Shown here in pieces: positions 11,778 through 22,728 of a stretch of 64,000 bases of DNA. Under the pieces are notes generated by a model. That model was not told the origin of the DNA, searched no databases, and was given only the letters and a program-made list of their open reading frames with translations. A program made the position numbers and the translations under genes. This DNA comes from Talinum fruticosum (taxonomy: Eukaryota; Streptophyta; Magnoliopsida; Caryophyllales; Talinaceae): assembly GCA_021018815.1 (NCBI GenBank), contig JAITYX010000003.1:4326501-4390500 (forward strand), written 5' to 3'. The first letter of the stretch is position 1; each line of letters starts with the position of its first letter.

Positions 11778-12160
11778 GGGTGTGTTTGTTTCAATGAAAA
11801 ATATTTTTTCGGAAAATTATCATTCTATTTTCCAAGCATTTGGTAGCATAAGTGGTAGATAAATATTTTCTGGGGAAAATAATTTCCCTCAATTAAGGGA
11901 AAATAAATTTCCTTTTATGAGGAAAGATGTTAATTTTCCTCTACCTCAATCAAGGGAAAATAAAGTCTTATCAATGGGTGTTACTTTGCCACCTTCATTT
12001 TCTTTTTCCAAGTTTTGTCCTTATCTTTTTCCCTTTTTTGTTGTAAAGTTTATAAATGAAAAGTTTTTTTTACAATATTTATTTTTTTAATTTCTATTAT
12101 TTTATACATAGAAAAGTTTGATCATAGGGAGATGTACAAACTTATCAAATTTAGGTGCTC

Positions 12161-12227
<67 letters not shown>

Positions 12228-12442
12228 TTGGGTTTTGAAGGTGAATTAGTTAATTACTTTTTCTTTTCATATTTATTGGATTTTTATGGTTGGTTTTGGC
12301 ATTTAAGTAACTATTTTAGAAAATTATTTTTCTTATACCAAACAAAGGAAAATGTGGGTGAAAAATGGTTTTCCTTACAAATTCATTTTCCCATGAAAAA
12401 TATTTTCTTGGGAAAATATTTTCCCTTCAACCAAACACACCG
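11778..12442. mobile_element. MITE (Tourist/PIF-type) inside the Tat LTR
   Basis: 665 bp bounded by inverted ends: GGGTGTGTTTGTTTCAATGA at the left, and the right end reads CGGTGTGTTTGGTTGAAGGG on the other strand. Homology continues inward with AAAATATTTT-rich sequence on both sides. The target-site duplication is TTA (11775-11777 and 12443-12445), the size and sequence expected for PIF/Harbinger-type MITEs. No coding capacity. Confidence 0.75.
12164..12228. repeat. (CA)n(TA)n compound microsatellite
   Basis: About 48 bases of CA repeat followed directly by about 16 bases of TA repeat, within the MITE. The open frame through it is an artefact. Confidence 0.95.
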
Positions 12443-12575
12443 TTAAAATTGCCAATCAACCCTTCTTAAATTTTTTTTTCAAAAGCCTTATTATTGTGCG
12501 CTTGGTAAGTACACTTTGCGTGAAGTCGACATTTGTGAACTCGATTCGCTTCTATGGGACGGGTTGTGGCTCCGG

Positions 12576-12593
12576 TGGTGACTCCACTGGGAA
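12576..12593 (+). promoter_or_regulatory. Tat/Ogre primer-binding site
   Basis: TGGTGACTCCACTGGGAA. It differs by little from TGGCGACTCCACTGGGGA, complementary to the 3' end of tRNA-Arg and typical of Tat/Ogre elements. It begins with TGG, pairing to the tRNA CCA end. Confidence 0.6.
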
Positions 12594-12722
12594 ATCATTT
12601 ATTAAGAGGGCGAAACATGAAAATTAAAATTGTGTGTCTTTATCGTGTTTGCGTTAGACATTTTTCATTGTTTTAAGTGACCTTGTACATAGATGTTTTT
12701 TTGGACCTATAGGCTTCAACCC

Positions 12723-13116
12723 CGTAACAACCCGACCCTAAACCACATTGTTTATTTTATTAATTACAAGATTTATATAATTGAGTGCATGCACTTCAAT
12801 TCGATATTTTATATTTAAATTATTTTTACATATGTGTTATGCAAAGCAAAGGCGACTAAGTGGCCCTAATAAAAATTTCATAATAATGATTATAATTTAC
12901 GTATATGTTTGAAAGAGAAAATTTAAAATTTTTGCATGAGATGGTATGTGATTATAAGGTCGTTAATATTATATTTCAAGCAAACCGTTACAGCTTATAA
13001 TTTGTAAACATCATTATCAAATAAAATTAAAAGTAACAATAAAAGAAAACAAAATAAATAAATAAATAAAAATAAAATAAAAATACACAAATCAGATTTT
13101 TTGAAGGATAAATCCA
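12723..13116 (+). mobile_element. Tekay 5' LTR, left segment
   Basis: Begins CGTAACAACCCGACCC, matching the start of the 3' LTR at 39536; the usual leading TG is CG in both. It matches 39536-39930 closely, then is cut at 13116 by the Copia insertion and resumes at 24347. Confidence 0.9.
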
Positions 13117-14725
13117 TGAAGGTTTGCTCTTGAGAGTATAAATCACCCTAGAAGGGGGTGAATAGGGTGATGAGGAAACTTGCTTGAAAGCTAGAAACAA
13201 ATAAGGATATGAGGTAAGTGAGAAGCAAGGATACACTCGTAAAAGCACAAACTCGTAATTCAGTAAGTAGTGAAGAAACAAATTAAACAGAAATTCAAAC
13301 CTGTCCGAGTCTAGAATGTACTCAAAAAGTAATAACTCGGAAGGTACGTGGAAACCCTCCCGGGGCAGAAAATCACGTGACCGTGCTAATCCAAGCACGA
13401 AGTCGAATCCACTATTTTGAGTCCACAAAATACAGTAGATCGACTTGACCTAAGTTGCTCCCTTGAACAACTCCTTACAAGTTTTTCCTAGACTCGTAAA
13501 TTACCTTATCCGATCTAGTACTTCCTAATCGAGATCACCCTTACAGCTAAGGACGACCGAGCTGAGTTAATCCTTACAACTCAGCTCAAGGGACCTTACT
13601 TAGAGAGTAAGAAATAAAGTGTTTGTAATCGAGTACAAGACCTTACAACTCGTAAAGTTATTAAATACGTAATTGGAATTGTAAGTAGAAGATTGAGAAT
13701 GAATACAATGACATTTTGCTCAAGTATGTGTATTAACAATAGATTCTAGCAATCTCCAAGTCTTGAAAGTTGGCTTCTATTTATAGATGACCAAGCAGCC
13801 TTAGCCGTTGTGTCCATCTTGACCGAAGTCCTTTGTGACCGTTATAAGGGATTTTTCGAGTCACTCGTAAAATATCCGTTGAGATATGAACGTTGAGCAA
13901 CGGTTCTTGACTCGCTTTGGAAGTCCTAAAACCACTAGTAGTATCTTTAAAAATAAGGTGGAAACCACCGTTGAGCTTGGTGTTGCAGATTTCCAATTTT
14001 GGAAACGGACAATCCCGACACAGTTGTCCGGGGCTAGGTCGAGGTGGAAAAAGCCTTGTCTCGCTGGTGATTTGAAGTTTTGAAGCTTCAGCTACTTTTG
14101 TAGTTCAAAATTAGGATAGCCTCGTTTGATTAACCTACAAAAGTAAATCATTTGGTTCTCAAAGTATAAAATACTTTGGTCCAAGATTAGACACAAATAA
14201 TAATATAATTAAGATAATTAAATAACTAATTATGTGAGTCGAAAAGGAATGGAAAATTTTGAGTCTAATATCCATGATACTTAAAATTCCATCCGGGTCG
14301 CCTAGAGGATAATCAAGTCAAGTAGAAAATCAAAGTAAACAAACTTGATCTAGACTCGAACAAGGTTCAAACAAAATAAGCCGACTTGGAATAGAGAATT
14401 AACATTGTAATTCCTATAACATGAAGTCGACCCGAGTTTATGTGCGTGAATAAAAGTGTTTGAACATGCGATACATTTGAGTGTTGAATGACTCGTAACC
14501 GAGTGTGAAGGGGCATGTAGACGTAAGCTTTCCGAGTCGCTCAGTCGAAGCAATTGGAAACATATATAGTAGATGCTATAACACTAAGAGAAAATGCTAT
14601 ATCACTCGTAAAAGTTTCTAAGGCACATGGAATGGCTTGGAATCAAAACTCTATAAGAGAAGAAGTCTTATACCCGATTCCTCGATGGAACTCGTAAAAG
14701 TGTAAGTATAAAGTCCGAGTCTTCA
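13117..14725 (-). mobile_element. Copia copy 1, 3' LTR
   Basis: 1609 bp, starts TGAAGGTTTGCTC and ends GAGTCTTCA in plus coordinates. A TATA box (CTATAAATAG on the minus strand) is at 13777-13786, with several AACGG cores just upstream of it in the element's orientation (13799-13975). The other LTR differs by about ten positions in the first 185 aligned bases, by eye. Confidence 0.92.
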
Positions 14726-14737
14726 ATCTCCCCTTTT
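14726..14737 (-). promoter_or_regulatory. Copia copy 1 polypurine tract
   Basis: Minus strand reads AAAAGGGGAGAT immediately before the LTR, the expected site for plus-strand priming. Confidence 0.8.
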
Positions 14738-15049
14738 CGATGAAAGGCATTCCATACTTAGACAGAAATTTCATTAGTGATATTGTAAATTTGCTCAAAA
14801 ATAACTTAAGATTTCATAGCAAAAGCTAACATATCGAGTAAGAAACAAAGCAAAAGCAGATAGATGCATTGTTGTAAATAACATATCGGAGCAAGAAACT
14901 TGAGATTATTAATGAAATGCAGTACTTCATTAATTTAATGGAAAGAAATATTTACACAGGGTGAGAGAGACTCCCTAAACAAGACAACAAACATTTTCTA
15001 TCTATATCTCCCCTTGCCTTTTAGCAAAAACAAAAAAATGGGAAGAATT

Positions 15050-16743
15050 CAACAAGAGAGTACATATTTGATGTCCGAACAAAAAAGAAGAAAAAAATGA
15101 AACACTCGTAAACAAAAGACTAAGAATCTAAGGAGGGGATGGATTAGACTGGAGTTAAGGAGGAAGGACGAGTGGTGCGCGGCGTTGATAAGATCTTGAC
15201 GATGTGCCTCGAGCACGACGGAGGAAGTACAGGGATCTCTCGGAAATGGCTCGCTCACGAGTGGCTGACCCAAAACTAGGTCGCCTGCGAGGCTCGTCCT
15301 CTTGGAACCGAACGACCGGAGGGGTGTGCTCAGGCCGACTCGTCGCCGACTTTCCTTGATCAGCAGGTTCTTTCGATCCACTCGCATCGCCGTCCGAGCC
15401 GATCACTTCGGCTGCGCTTCAAGAGCACCCGAACCCGCAGCTGTTGTTCCTTGTCCTTCTTGGTCTCCTTGGCCTTCTGGCTCACTATGCTCGAAAAGAG
15501 CCGCATCGCCCGCAAGCTCTTCTACTTCTTCTCGATCTTCTTCTTCACCCTCTCCTCTCGTCTGGAGGAGGACTTGGGAAGGCTCGAGGATTCCTCGAAG
15601 TGTCTAAGTCTCCTTGATCCCGAGCCGCCTTGGATCGTCTCTCCCGAAGAAGCTCGACCAGCCTCCTCTCGCTCCTTGACCGCAGCCTTCATCTCGAGGA
15701 GCACGTCCCGTTGCTCTTGGAGTTGAGATTAGGCGGTTTTCTAGTTGATGGTCATAGATCGGAAGACAGCCTTGAATGACTCGAGGAGGTCCTTGAGTTC
15801 CAAGGCCACAGAGGAGATTTTGTCCATGAAAGTAGTGGACAAAATGGAAGAAAGAGTTTTAGAAGCACCCGAGGTGGAGGCACCACCAAGTGGAGTAAGA
15901 AGAGAAAGAGGGGCGTCTTTCCGAGTCCGAGGCGGAGAAGGTGGCCTCAGCTCTCAAGCTGTGAACCTAGCACACCAGGTTAGGTTTCCTGGTATCCGTA
16001 CCCCGTAAGTTCCTTTTGCCAACTATAATGGCAGCCTCGTAAACTGCGGTCAGATCCGAGGGAAGAGGAACTTTGAATTGTTTGAAAATGAGAGTGAGAA
16101 GAGCACCGAAAGGGAGAGGGGTGTTCTTCTTGTTCGAGTTTGAGCCAGCACAACTGCCATTTGCTCAATGATGGCAGGAAAGAGGTCTACTTCGTAGCCC
16201 TCTAGGATATCAAAGAGTGCTTTGAGGTGCTTGGAGTTGGGGTTCTCCTTGCTAGAGTGCCGTGAGAAGAAAGTTCTCATCAAGAAGAAACACGTAAGAC
16301 GAGCTTCGACTTTAGCCGAGTCATAGTAAAAGTTTTTGCGTGACCTAGTGGAACTCTTTTGCATACTTTTCAAAGAAGTCATCCGCGACTTCATTGAAAG
16401 GTATTGGATTGCTATTTAAGAAGAGAGAGGATACTTTGAACACACGATGGAGGAGAGAAGTATTGATTCGAACAGTTATGTTCGAACTCCGGAGGTTAGA
16501 ATACCTTCAAAGTCGGAAAGATGAGTGTAAAACTCAAAAACGAGTTCAGGATATATGAACTCGCCGAAGCAAAGAAAATTATAGACCCTGGCCGATCGAA
16601 TGTGAGGCAACCACGAAAATTTTATGGTTGGGAAGAATTTATCATCCAACGCAAGATGCTCGGGTGACAAGGGGTTTAGAATTTGCTGCGGGGTTTCTTT
16701 GTGGCGAGCCAAGAATATCGTGGTGAGAACCTCTTTTTGGCAT
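15050..16743 (-). pseudogene. Copia copy 1 third (env-like) ORF, broken
   Basis: Lies between RNase H and the 3' LTR, where SIRE-type Copia elements carry an envelope-like ORF. The proposed start, ATG 16743, begins MPKRGS, also found in copy 2 (ATG 49394). Recognisable pieces are VYNFLCFGEFIYPELVFEFY (about 16550-16600), HLSDFEGILTSG (about 16480-16515) and FNEVADDFFEKYAKE (about 16340-16400), which recurs in copy 2 as FNEVAEDFFDKYAKE. Distal parts are Ser/Arg/Glu-rich (plus strand 15150-15720) and a hydrophobic LLRFLVFCLRVFHFFLLF stretch occurs near 15070-15130. At least three frame changes. No biochemical role is established; membrane fusion activity should not be assumed. Confidence 0.6.
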
Positions 16744-16994
16744 ATTGATGGAGAAAAGAGAGAGTAGGTAAGCTTGAGAAAGAGTAGGACAAAAAGAGCT
16801 CGAAGAGAGTGAAAGATAAAAGAAAAGAGTAGAAGAAGAATGAGTTTGAGAGCAACAGAGCTTACTTGAGATGTTCTTCACGAAGCTTGAGAGCACTGTG
16901 TGTCGCTTTTAGTCACCGAGATCGTGGTCACGAGGATTTGATTTCGAGAGAGAGTAAGCAAAGAGTAAAGTAATGAAATGAAGTAGAATAGACG

Positions 16995-17124
16995 CTATTT
17001 ATAAGAAAAATAAACGTCCTTCGACATCCGTTCGACTCAGCTCTTTCAGCCGGTCACCTTAGACCGGTGTGACTGTTTTCTTCTACAACGGTTAGAATTC
17101 CAGTGGTTTGTCTCCCAACGGCTA
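16995..17124 (-). promoter_or_regulatory. candidate internal promoter of the env-like ORF (copy 1)
   Basis: Minus strand TATA box CTTATAAATAG at 16995-17005, about 250 bp before the ORF start. About 110 bp further upstream, 17114-17124 reads CCCAACGGCTA on the plus strand, a perfect match to the M-phase-activator consensus YCYAACGGYYA, with another near match (ACAACGGTTA) at about 17086. A GA repeat (17145-17171) lies beyond. The same arrangement is present in copy 2. Promoter activity is inferred. Confidence 0.45.
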
Positions 17125-17410
17125 GTTGTCCGATCACGACGCGCGAGAGAGAGAGAGAGAGAAAGAGAGATTTTGAAAACAAATTCCGAAATTCTCCACT
17201 TGTCTAGTAGATGATTTCGTAAGTTTGATGTCCATTTTTCTCAAAGTTTGGGTCTGACTCGACTAGGTTTCGAGTGACTCGAAACCGGAAATAAATAATA
17301 ACTATCGGCTCAAGTATCACTAAATCAACTCGAACTAATGGTTATTTAAGAAATGAAATCACATAACACATAATCATGCAATAAAAATTTTCACACGTAA
17401 AGCAATAGAA

Positions 17411-20400
17411 TTATGCATTTAACATGCCAAGCTCATTCCTAATAAAGCAAAACCGATCCTCACTAAGTGGTTTAGTAAAGATATCAGCTAATTGAAGATT
17501 GGTAGGAATGAATTCAAGTTCAATATCTCCTTTCTTAGAATGGTCTCTTAGGAAATGATACCCGACCTCAATGTGTTTCGTCTTTGAGTGCCGAACTGGA
17601 TTTTTGGTGATGCCGATTGCACTATGATTATCATACTTGATTGGAACTAATTTGAAAGAAAGTCCAAGATCTTTCAAGTGTTGCTTTATCCATAAAATCT
17701 GAGCACAACATGCTCCAGCTGCAACATACTCAGCCTCGGCAGCTGATAGAGCTACTGAGTTTTGCTTGTTTAAGTGCCAAGATATTAAGGATTGACCCGT
17801 AAATTGGCAAGCTCCCGAGGTGCTCTTTCTATCAACTTTGTATCCAACGTAATCAGCATCCGAGTATCCAAGTGAGAGTCGGCTCCGAGTCTCTGGAATA
17901 CCATAGACCTAAATTTCGAGTCCCCGCAAGATATCTAAATATTCTCTTCACCGTAGTGAGATGTGATTCTTTTGGATTAGCTTGGAATCTTACGCATAGA
18001 CAGACACTCGAACATTATATCTCGGTCTACTAGAAGTAAGATATAGCAAAGATCCAATCATACCTCGATAGAGTTTCGATCTATTGCTTTACCTTTCTCG
18101 TCTCGAGTCCAGCTTCAAGCTACCGCTTATAGGTGTTGCTCGCATGCTTTGCATCTTGAAGTTTATACTTTTTCAGCAGCTCCTTGGTATACTTTGATTG
18201 ATAGACATAGATTCCATTTGTTTCTTGCTTGATTTGTAGACCAAGGAAGAAATTGAGTTCTCCCATCATACTCATTTGAAATTCCTGTCTCATTAACTCG
18301 TAAAAATCTCGACACGAGAATTTCATTAGTAGCTCCAAAAATTATGTCATCAACATATATCTTGAGCGATAAGGAAATCTTTCCCTTTGGTTTTTATAAA
18401 GAGAGTCTTGTTGATCCGACCTCTTCTAAAATCATTTTGAACCAAGAAATTGCTCAGTCTTTTCATACCAAGCTCGGGAGCTTGTTTAAGACCATAAAGA
18501 GCTTTTTGAAGTTTGAAAACATGATTTGGAAATTCTGAGCTTTCAAATCCAGGGGCTGCTCAACATAAACTTCCTCTTCGATAAAACCATTGAGAAAAGC
18601 ACACTTAACATCCATTTGATATAACTTGATATTCATGCTAGATGTAAATGATAACAGAATTCTAATGGCTTCAATTCGCTACAGGTGCAAAGGTTTCCCC
18701 ACAATCAATCCCTTCTTCCCGATTGTAACCTCGAGCCACAAGTCTAGCCTTGTTTCGACTACCAACCCACCTTCATCCAGCTTGTTCTTGAAAACCCATT
18801 TGGTTCCGTATGACTGGGTGGTCAGAAGGTCGTTTGGTTAGAGTCCGGACTTGGTTTCTTTCGAATTGATTGAGTTCCTCTTGCATGGCCTCTACCCATT
18901 CAGGTTCATTTAGGTCCTCTAGCGCATTTTTAGGTTTAGTTAATGAAATGAATGCAATGAATGCACATAAATTCTCGAAGAGAGGAACGAGTTCTTACCC
19001 CACTCGTTGATATCGTATAATATGTTTTCTAGTGGATGACTAGAAGCATACTTGAATGCTCTACCTGTTCTCCGATTCACCAGATCCGTAGGCTGAATTA
19101 CTTGATCTTCCGAAGCTTGTTCTGAGTGAAGTTGTTCATCAGATTGTCCTTCATCATTCTCGAGTTGGTTCTTGAGTTGTCTCATTCTCGAGTCACTTCG
19201 TTTGAGTGACTCAGGCTATCAAACGGCTCTTACTTTCAATTGGCTGGCCGATGCCGTGAGCTCCACTCGCTCAATTAAATAAAATGTATCCCGATCCAGT
19301 CTTAGGTCGAAGATAATAGGCCGAAGTGATAGAAGAATAAGGACTTCTCCCGAGGGATCGCTAAGGGTAAGACACTTACCGTATTGGGAGACCATCCCAT
19401 ACCATATCCGAGCCGCTGTTCGCCGACTTTCTAAGGTCTAACTTCATTCCGAGCTGGTTGGGTTTGATTCTTGATAGGCTCATGTTCATCACGATCATCA
19501 TTTCGCCGAGCTTTAGGTCCGAGAATGATGATTCACTTAGTTTTTCCTGTTCAAACTCATCAAACACAACGTGGATGCTTTCTTCCACTTTGTTAGTTCT
19601 CTTATTGAAAACGCGATAAACTTTACTATGAGATGAATAACCCGTAAAAATACCTTCATCTCGACCGAGCATCAAACTTGGTCAGGTTATCCTTACCATT
19701 GTTGTGAACAAAACATTTACATCCAAAGGGTTTGAAGTATGAAATATTGGGTTTCTTCCCTTTGTAAAGCTCGTACGATGGTTTTTCTTCGTAATGGGTT
19801 TGATGAGGCATCTGTTCAAGGTATAGTTGGCTCGTGTTGATCGCCTCAGCCCGTAAATAGTAGGGTAGATTGTGTTCAATCATCATTGTCCTAGCTATTT
19901 CTTCAAGAGTTCTGTTCTTTCTCTCCACTACTCCATTTTGTTGAGGAGTTCTTGGTGCCGATAAGTTATGGGAGATGCCATTCTTGTCACAAAACTCGCA
20001 AATTCCGAGTAGTCGAACTCCCTTCCATGGTCAGGCTCGAATTCTTTGAATCCGAGTCCGAGACTCAACTTGGATTTTCCTGCAGATCTTCCGAACTCTT
20101 TGAACGCTTCATTTTTGTGCTTAAGAAAACACACCCAGGTAAATCGTGAGTAATCATCAACAATAACAAGTACATATGATTTACCTCCAATACTCTTAAT
20201 AGGGATTTCACCACATAAGTCCATATGTAGCATTTAAAGCACCTTGGATGTGGAAACTGTCTTCAGAGATTTGAATGATGATTCGACTTGTTTCCCTTTT
20301 GTGCAAGCTTCACAAATCTTATCTTTCTTAAAAGCATGATTAGGCAATCCTCCGACTAAACCATGAGATGCCAATTTCTTAATAGTATGCATGCTAACAT

Positions 20401-20860
20401 GGCCTAATCTATGATGCCATGTCCAAGAGTCATCAAGAACTAATGCTTTTAAACAAGATAAATTTCGACTTGGGTCGAAAGAGGAATAATGTAAGTATTA
20501 CCTGATCTATTACCCGACAGACTTGGTTTCTTTGGTAGCAAGCATAAGAAATAATGCAGCTGGTCCGTGTGAATCTTACCTCTTGACCTTTATCACACAA
20601 TTGAGAGATGCTAAGCAGGTTGTACTTTAATCATTTGACAAGGTATACTGGGCCGACTCGCATTGCCTTCTTTTCCAATCTTGCCTATCCCAATTATCTT
20701 GCCTTTGCTGTCATCTCCAAATGTGACTTTTCCTCCTTTGTACTCTTCTAACTCAGAAAAGAGTCACGAATCTCCCGACATGTGGCGTGAGCATCCACCG
20801 TCCAGTACCAATGACCTTTTGATCTTTTCTAAGTGGCTTGCAAAACATAAAATAAACTAA
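17411..20860 (-). pseudogene. Copia copy 1 pol: protease, integrase, RT, RNase H
   Basis: Protease motif LDGGCSRHMSGDS at 20766-20804; Copia proteases normally have DSG, so the catalytic triplet is altered. Integrase zinc-binding segment with HHRLGHVSMHTIKKLA and CEACTKGKQ (20300-20420), then DLCGEIPIKSIGGKSY and VDDYSRFTWVCFLKHKNEAF (19930-20230) and MERKNRTLEEIARTMM (19860-19928). RT with EWVEAMQEELNQFERNQ (about 18850-18900), KALYGLKQAPE (about 18470-18510) and MMGELNFFLGLQIKQ (18240-18275). RNase H with DADYVGYKVDRKSTSG (about 17830-17870), ALSAAEAEYVAA (about 17720-17755) and a complete C-terminus ending FTKPLSEDRFCFIRNELGML at 17411. Multiple stops and frameshifts; not functional. Reverse transcribes and integrates the element in active relatives. 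Confidence 0.9.
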
Positions 20861-21429
20861 CCCTTCTCACTTCCTCTAACGAACCCAAGAACACCCTTTA
20901 CCGTGGTCCTTTCTCGAGGAAGAAGGTTTTTCTGAACCCGCATTTGAATGACTTTGGGTCCGGTCTGATTCTCGAGTCTTCCATTTAGAGAATTGAGTTC
21001 GTGTCTCTTTCTTTTGGAAAACTTTTCTTTTAGAAATCGATGGAGATGGTTTTCTCCTATAAGTTGGTCTAGGCTCAATCCTCCTTTCATTTTTATGAAT
21101 GGGACCATGCTCAACCTTCCCGAACTTTACAGCTCTGGAATCCTTTTGAAAAGCTCTGAGTAGGAATTGGATTCCTCTTCTTTGTTAAAACCAAGACCTT
21201 CTTTTCTGAAGGAGACACATTGAGATCCCAAGAGCATATCAAGGTTTTTCTGACCTTGAGTAAACTTTAAAACAAGATCTTGAGACTCGTTGAGCTTTTG
21301 CTTTAGTTGCTCATTTTCTTTTCGAGTAACTCAGACTCAGCCTCATTAGATTGAGCACTAGTCTTGAGTTCTCTGAGTGTAAGTCTCAGCTTTTCCAACT
21401 CATTTTTTAAAGAAATGCTCTCGTAAGAA

Positions 21430-22668
21430 ATTAACTCAAGTTGTTATCTAAAATGAGAAGAATCGAATTGGACTTCTCTTCCAAAGTGAAAATATACTTA
21501 GCTAAATCAACTTTGGAGAATTTGAGAAAGTATTCAATTACCTCTTGAGGATTTGCTTCCTCATTGTCTGATTGATCCGAGTCCGACTTTGTTTCCGCTT
21601 CTAAGTCGAAAAGTGCCATCGTACACTTTGAGTCATCTCGAGTCCTCGTCATCTTCCGATGAGTCCTCATCACTCCATGTGGCCATCATAGCCTTTTTTC
21701 TTCTTCTCTTTTTCTTTGGACAGCTCTTTGACTATATGTTCCTTGCTGCCACATTCAAAATAGCAAGAGTTCTTAGGCAAAGATAACTTTGAGGGGAAGA
21801 GTATTTACCTTTTCTATCCTTTTTGTCCTTCTTGTAGAACTCTTCTTTGGCTTCTTATCCCATCTCTTGTGCTTCATCATTCTCTTGAAGCCTCTAGCAA
21901 TAAGTGCCATGGGATCCTCTTCCGAGTCGAAGAACTCGGATCTGCTTCTCTGGTTTCCGAGGCTTTCAGCGCAATGTTCTTTTTGGTGCCGACCTCGCAT
22001 CCTCCTCTTCCAGGTGGATCTCATGGGTGAGAAGCTTCCCAATGAGTTTGTCTAGCTTTAGTAGAGACAAGTTCTCGAGCCTCTTCGATAGCTATCACTT
22101 TGGGACCCCATCTTTTCTGGGTAGGCTTCGAGTATCTTTCCGCACATTTCCTCGTGGGAAATCTTTTTACCTAGAGATTTGAGATTGTTGGTAATCTCAA
22201 GAAATCGAATGAACATCCGAGTGATGTTTTCTTCTCGTCTCCATCTTGAACAGTCTCATATTTATGAAGATATTGGCTTATCTTCGCTTGTTCGACTTGC
22301 CTTGTGCCTTCATAAGTGTTGACAAGTGTGTCCCACACTTCTTTGGCTGTATCACAGTGCTAACACTCGGTTGTATTCTTTCGAGCCGATGGCGCACATT
22401 AGAATGTTCGATCGCCTTGAAGTTCTTTCTCGAACTTTTCCGGTTCATCAGCCGTGAACTCGGCCTTTGTCTTGGGCACGAGTCTTGTTTCTTCTGTCTT
22501 CATGGGAGTGTAGTTGCCCACTTGCATGATGTTCCAGACATCCTCATCATGATCCAAGAGGGAAACATTCCACGAGTTTCTTCCAAAGGCACGAAATTGG
22601 ATCCTTTGAACTTTGGTGGTCTCGTTAGAAGATCTTCCTTCATCGAACTCTCCATTGTTTTGAGCCAT
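21430..22668 (-). pseudogene. Copia copy 1 gag, broken
   Basis: Start ATG at 22668, about 45 bases downstream of the primer site. N-terminal part includes DEDVWNIMQVGNYTP (about 22500-22560). Middle part includes EITNNLKSLGKKISHEE (22150-22200). The basic segment PKKSSTRRTKR (about 21800-21850) is followed by a degenerate zinc knuckle CYFECGSKEHIVKEL (about 21720-21763; the last Cys is Leu). The C-terminus is acidic (SDEDSSEDDED). Frames change several times. Forms the particle in active elements. Confidence 0.8.
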
Positions 22669-22713
22669 TTAATCTTTAAACCTTTGGATGGTTAGATCCT
22701 TTCTGAAAGGCTA

Positions 22714-22726
22714 GGCTCTGATACCA
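22714..22726 (-). promoter_or_regulatory. Copia copy 1 primer-binding site
   Basis: Minus strand TGGTATCAGAGCC, complementary to plant initiator Met tRNA, two bases inside the 5' LTR. Confidence 0.92.
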
Positions 22727-22728
22727 AT

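Larger units (their letters stand above)
10620..12722 (+). mobile_element. Tat/Ogre-like retrotransposon, 5' part (LTR end and primer site)
   Basis: The right side of this stretch reads like the end of a Tat/Ogre LTR and is followed by an 18-base primer-binding site at 12576. A pyrimidine-rich tract and a CT-rich leader-like region occur around 10830-10930. The element is interrupted at 12722 by a Tekay retrotransposon and resumes at 42529 with leader repeats and gag. The left LTR border could not be found without the opposite LTR, which is outside the window, so 10620 is only an estimate. Confidence 0.55.

Noticed and set aside
12132..12446. Open frame with poly Thr-His and Tyr-Ile
   Set aside because: Runs through the CA/TA microsatellite inside a MITE.
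15050..16743. True viral envelope gene
   Set aside because: Only position and weak features resemble an envelope-like ORF. No fusion peptide or reliable signal peptide was seen, and frames are broken.
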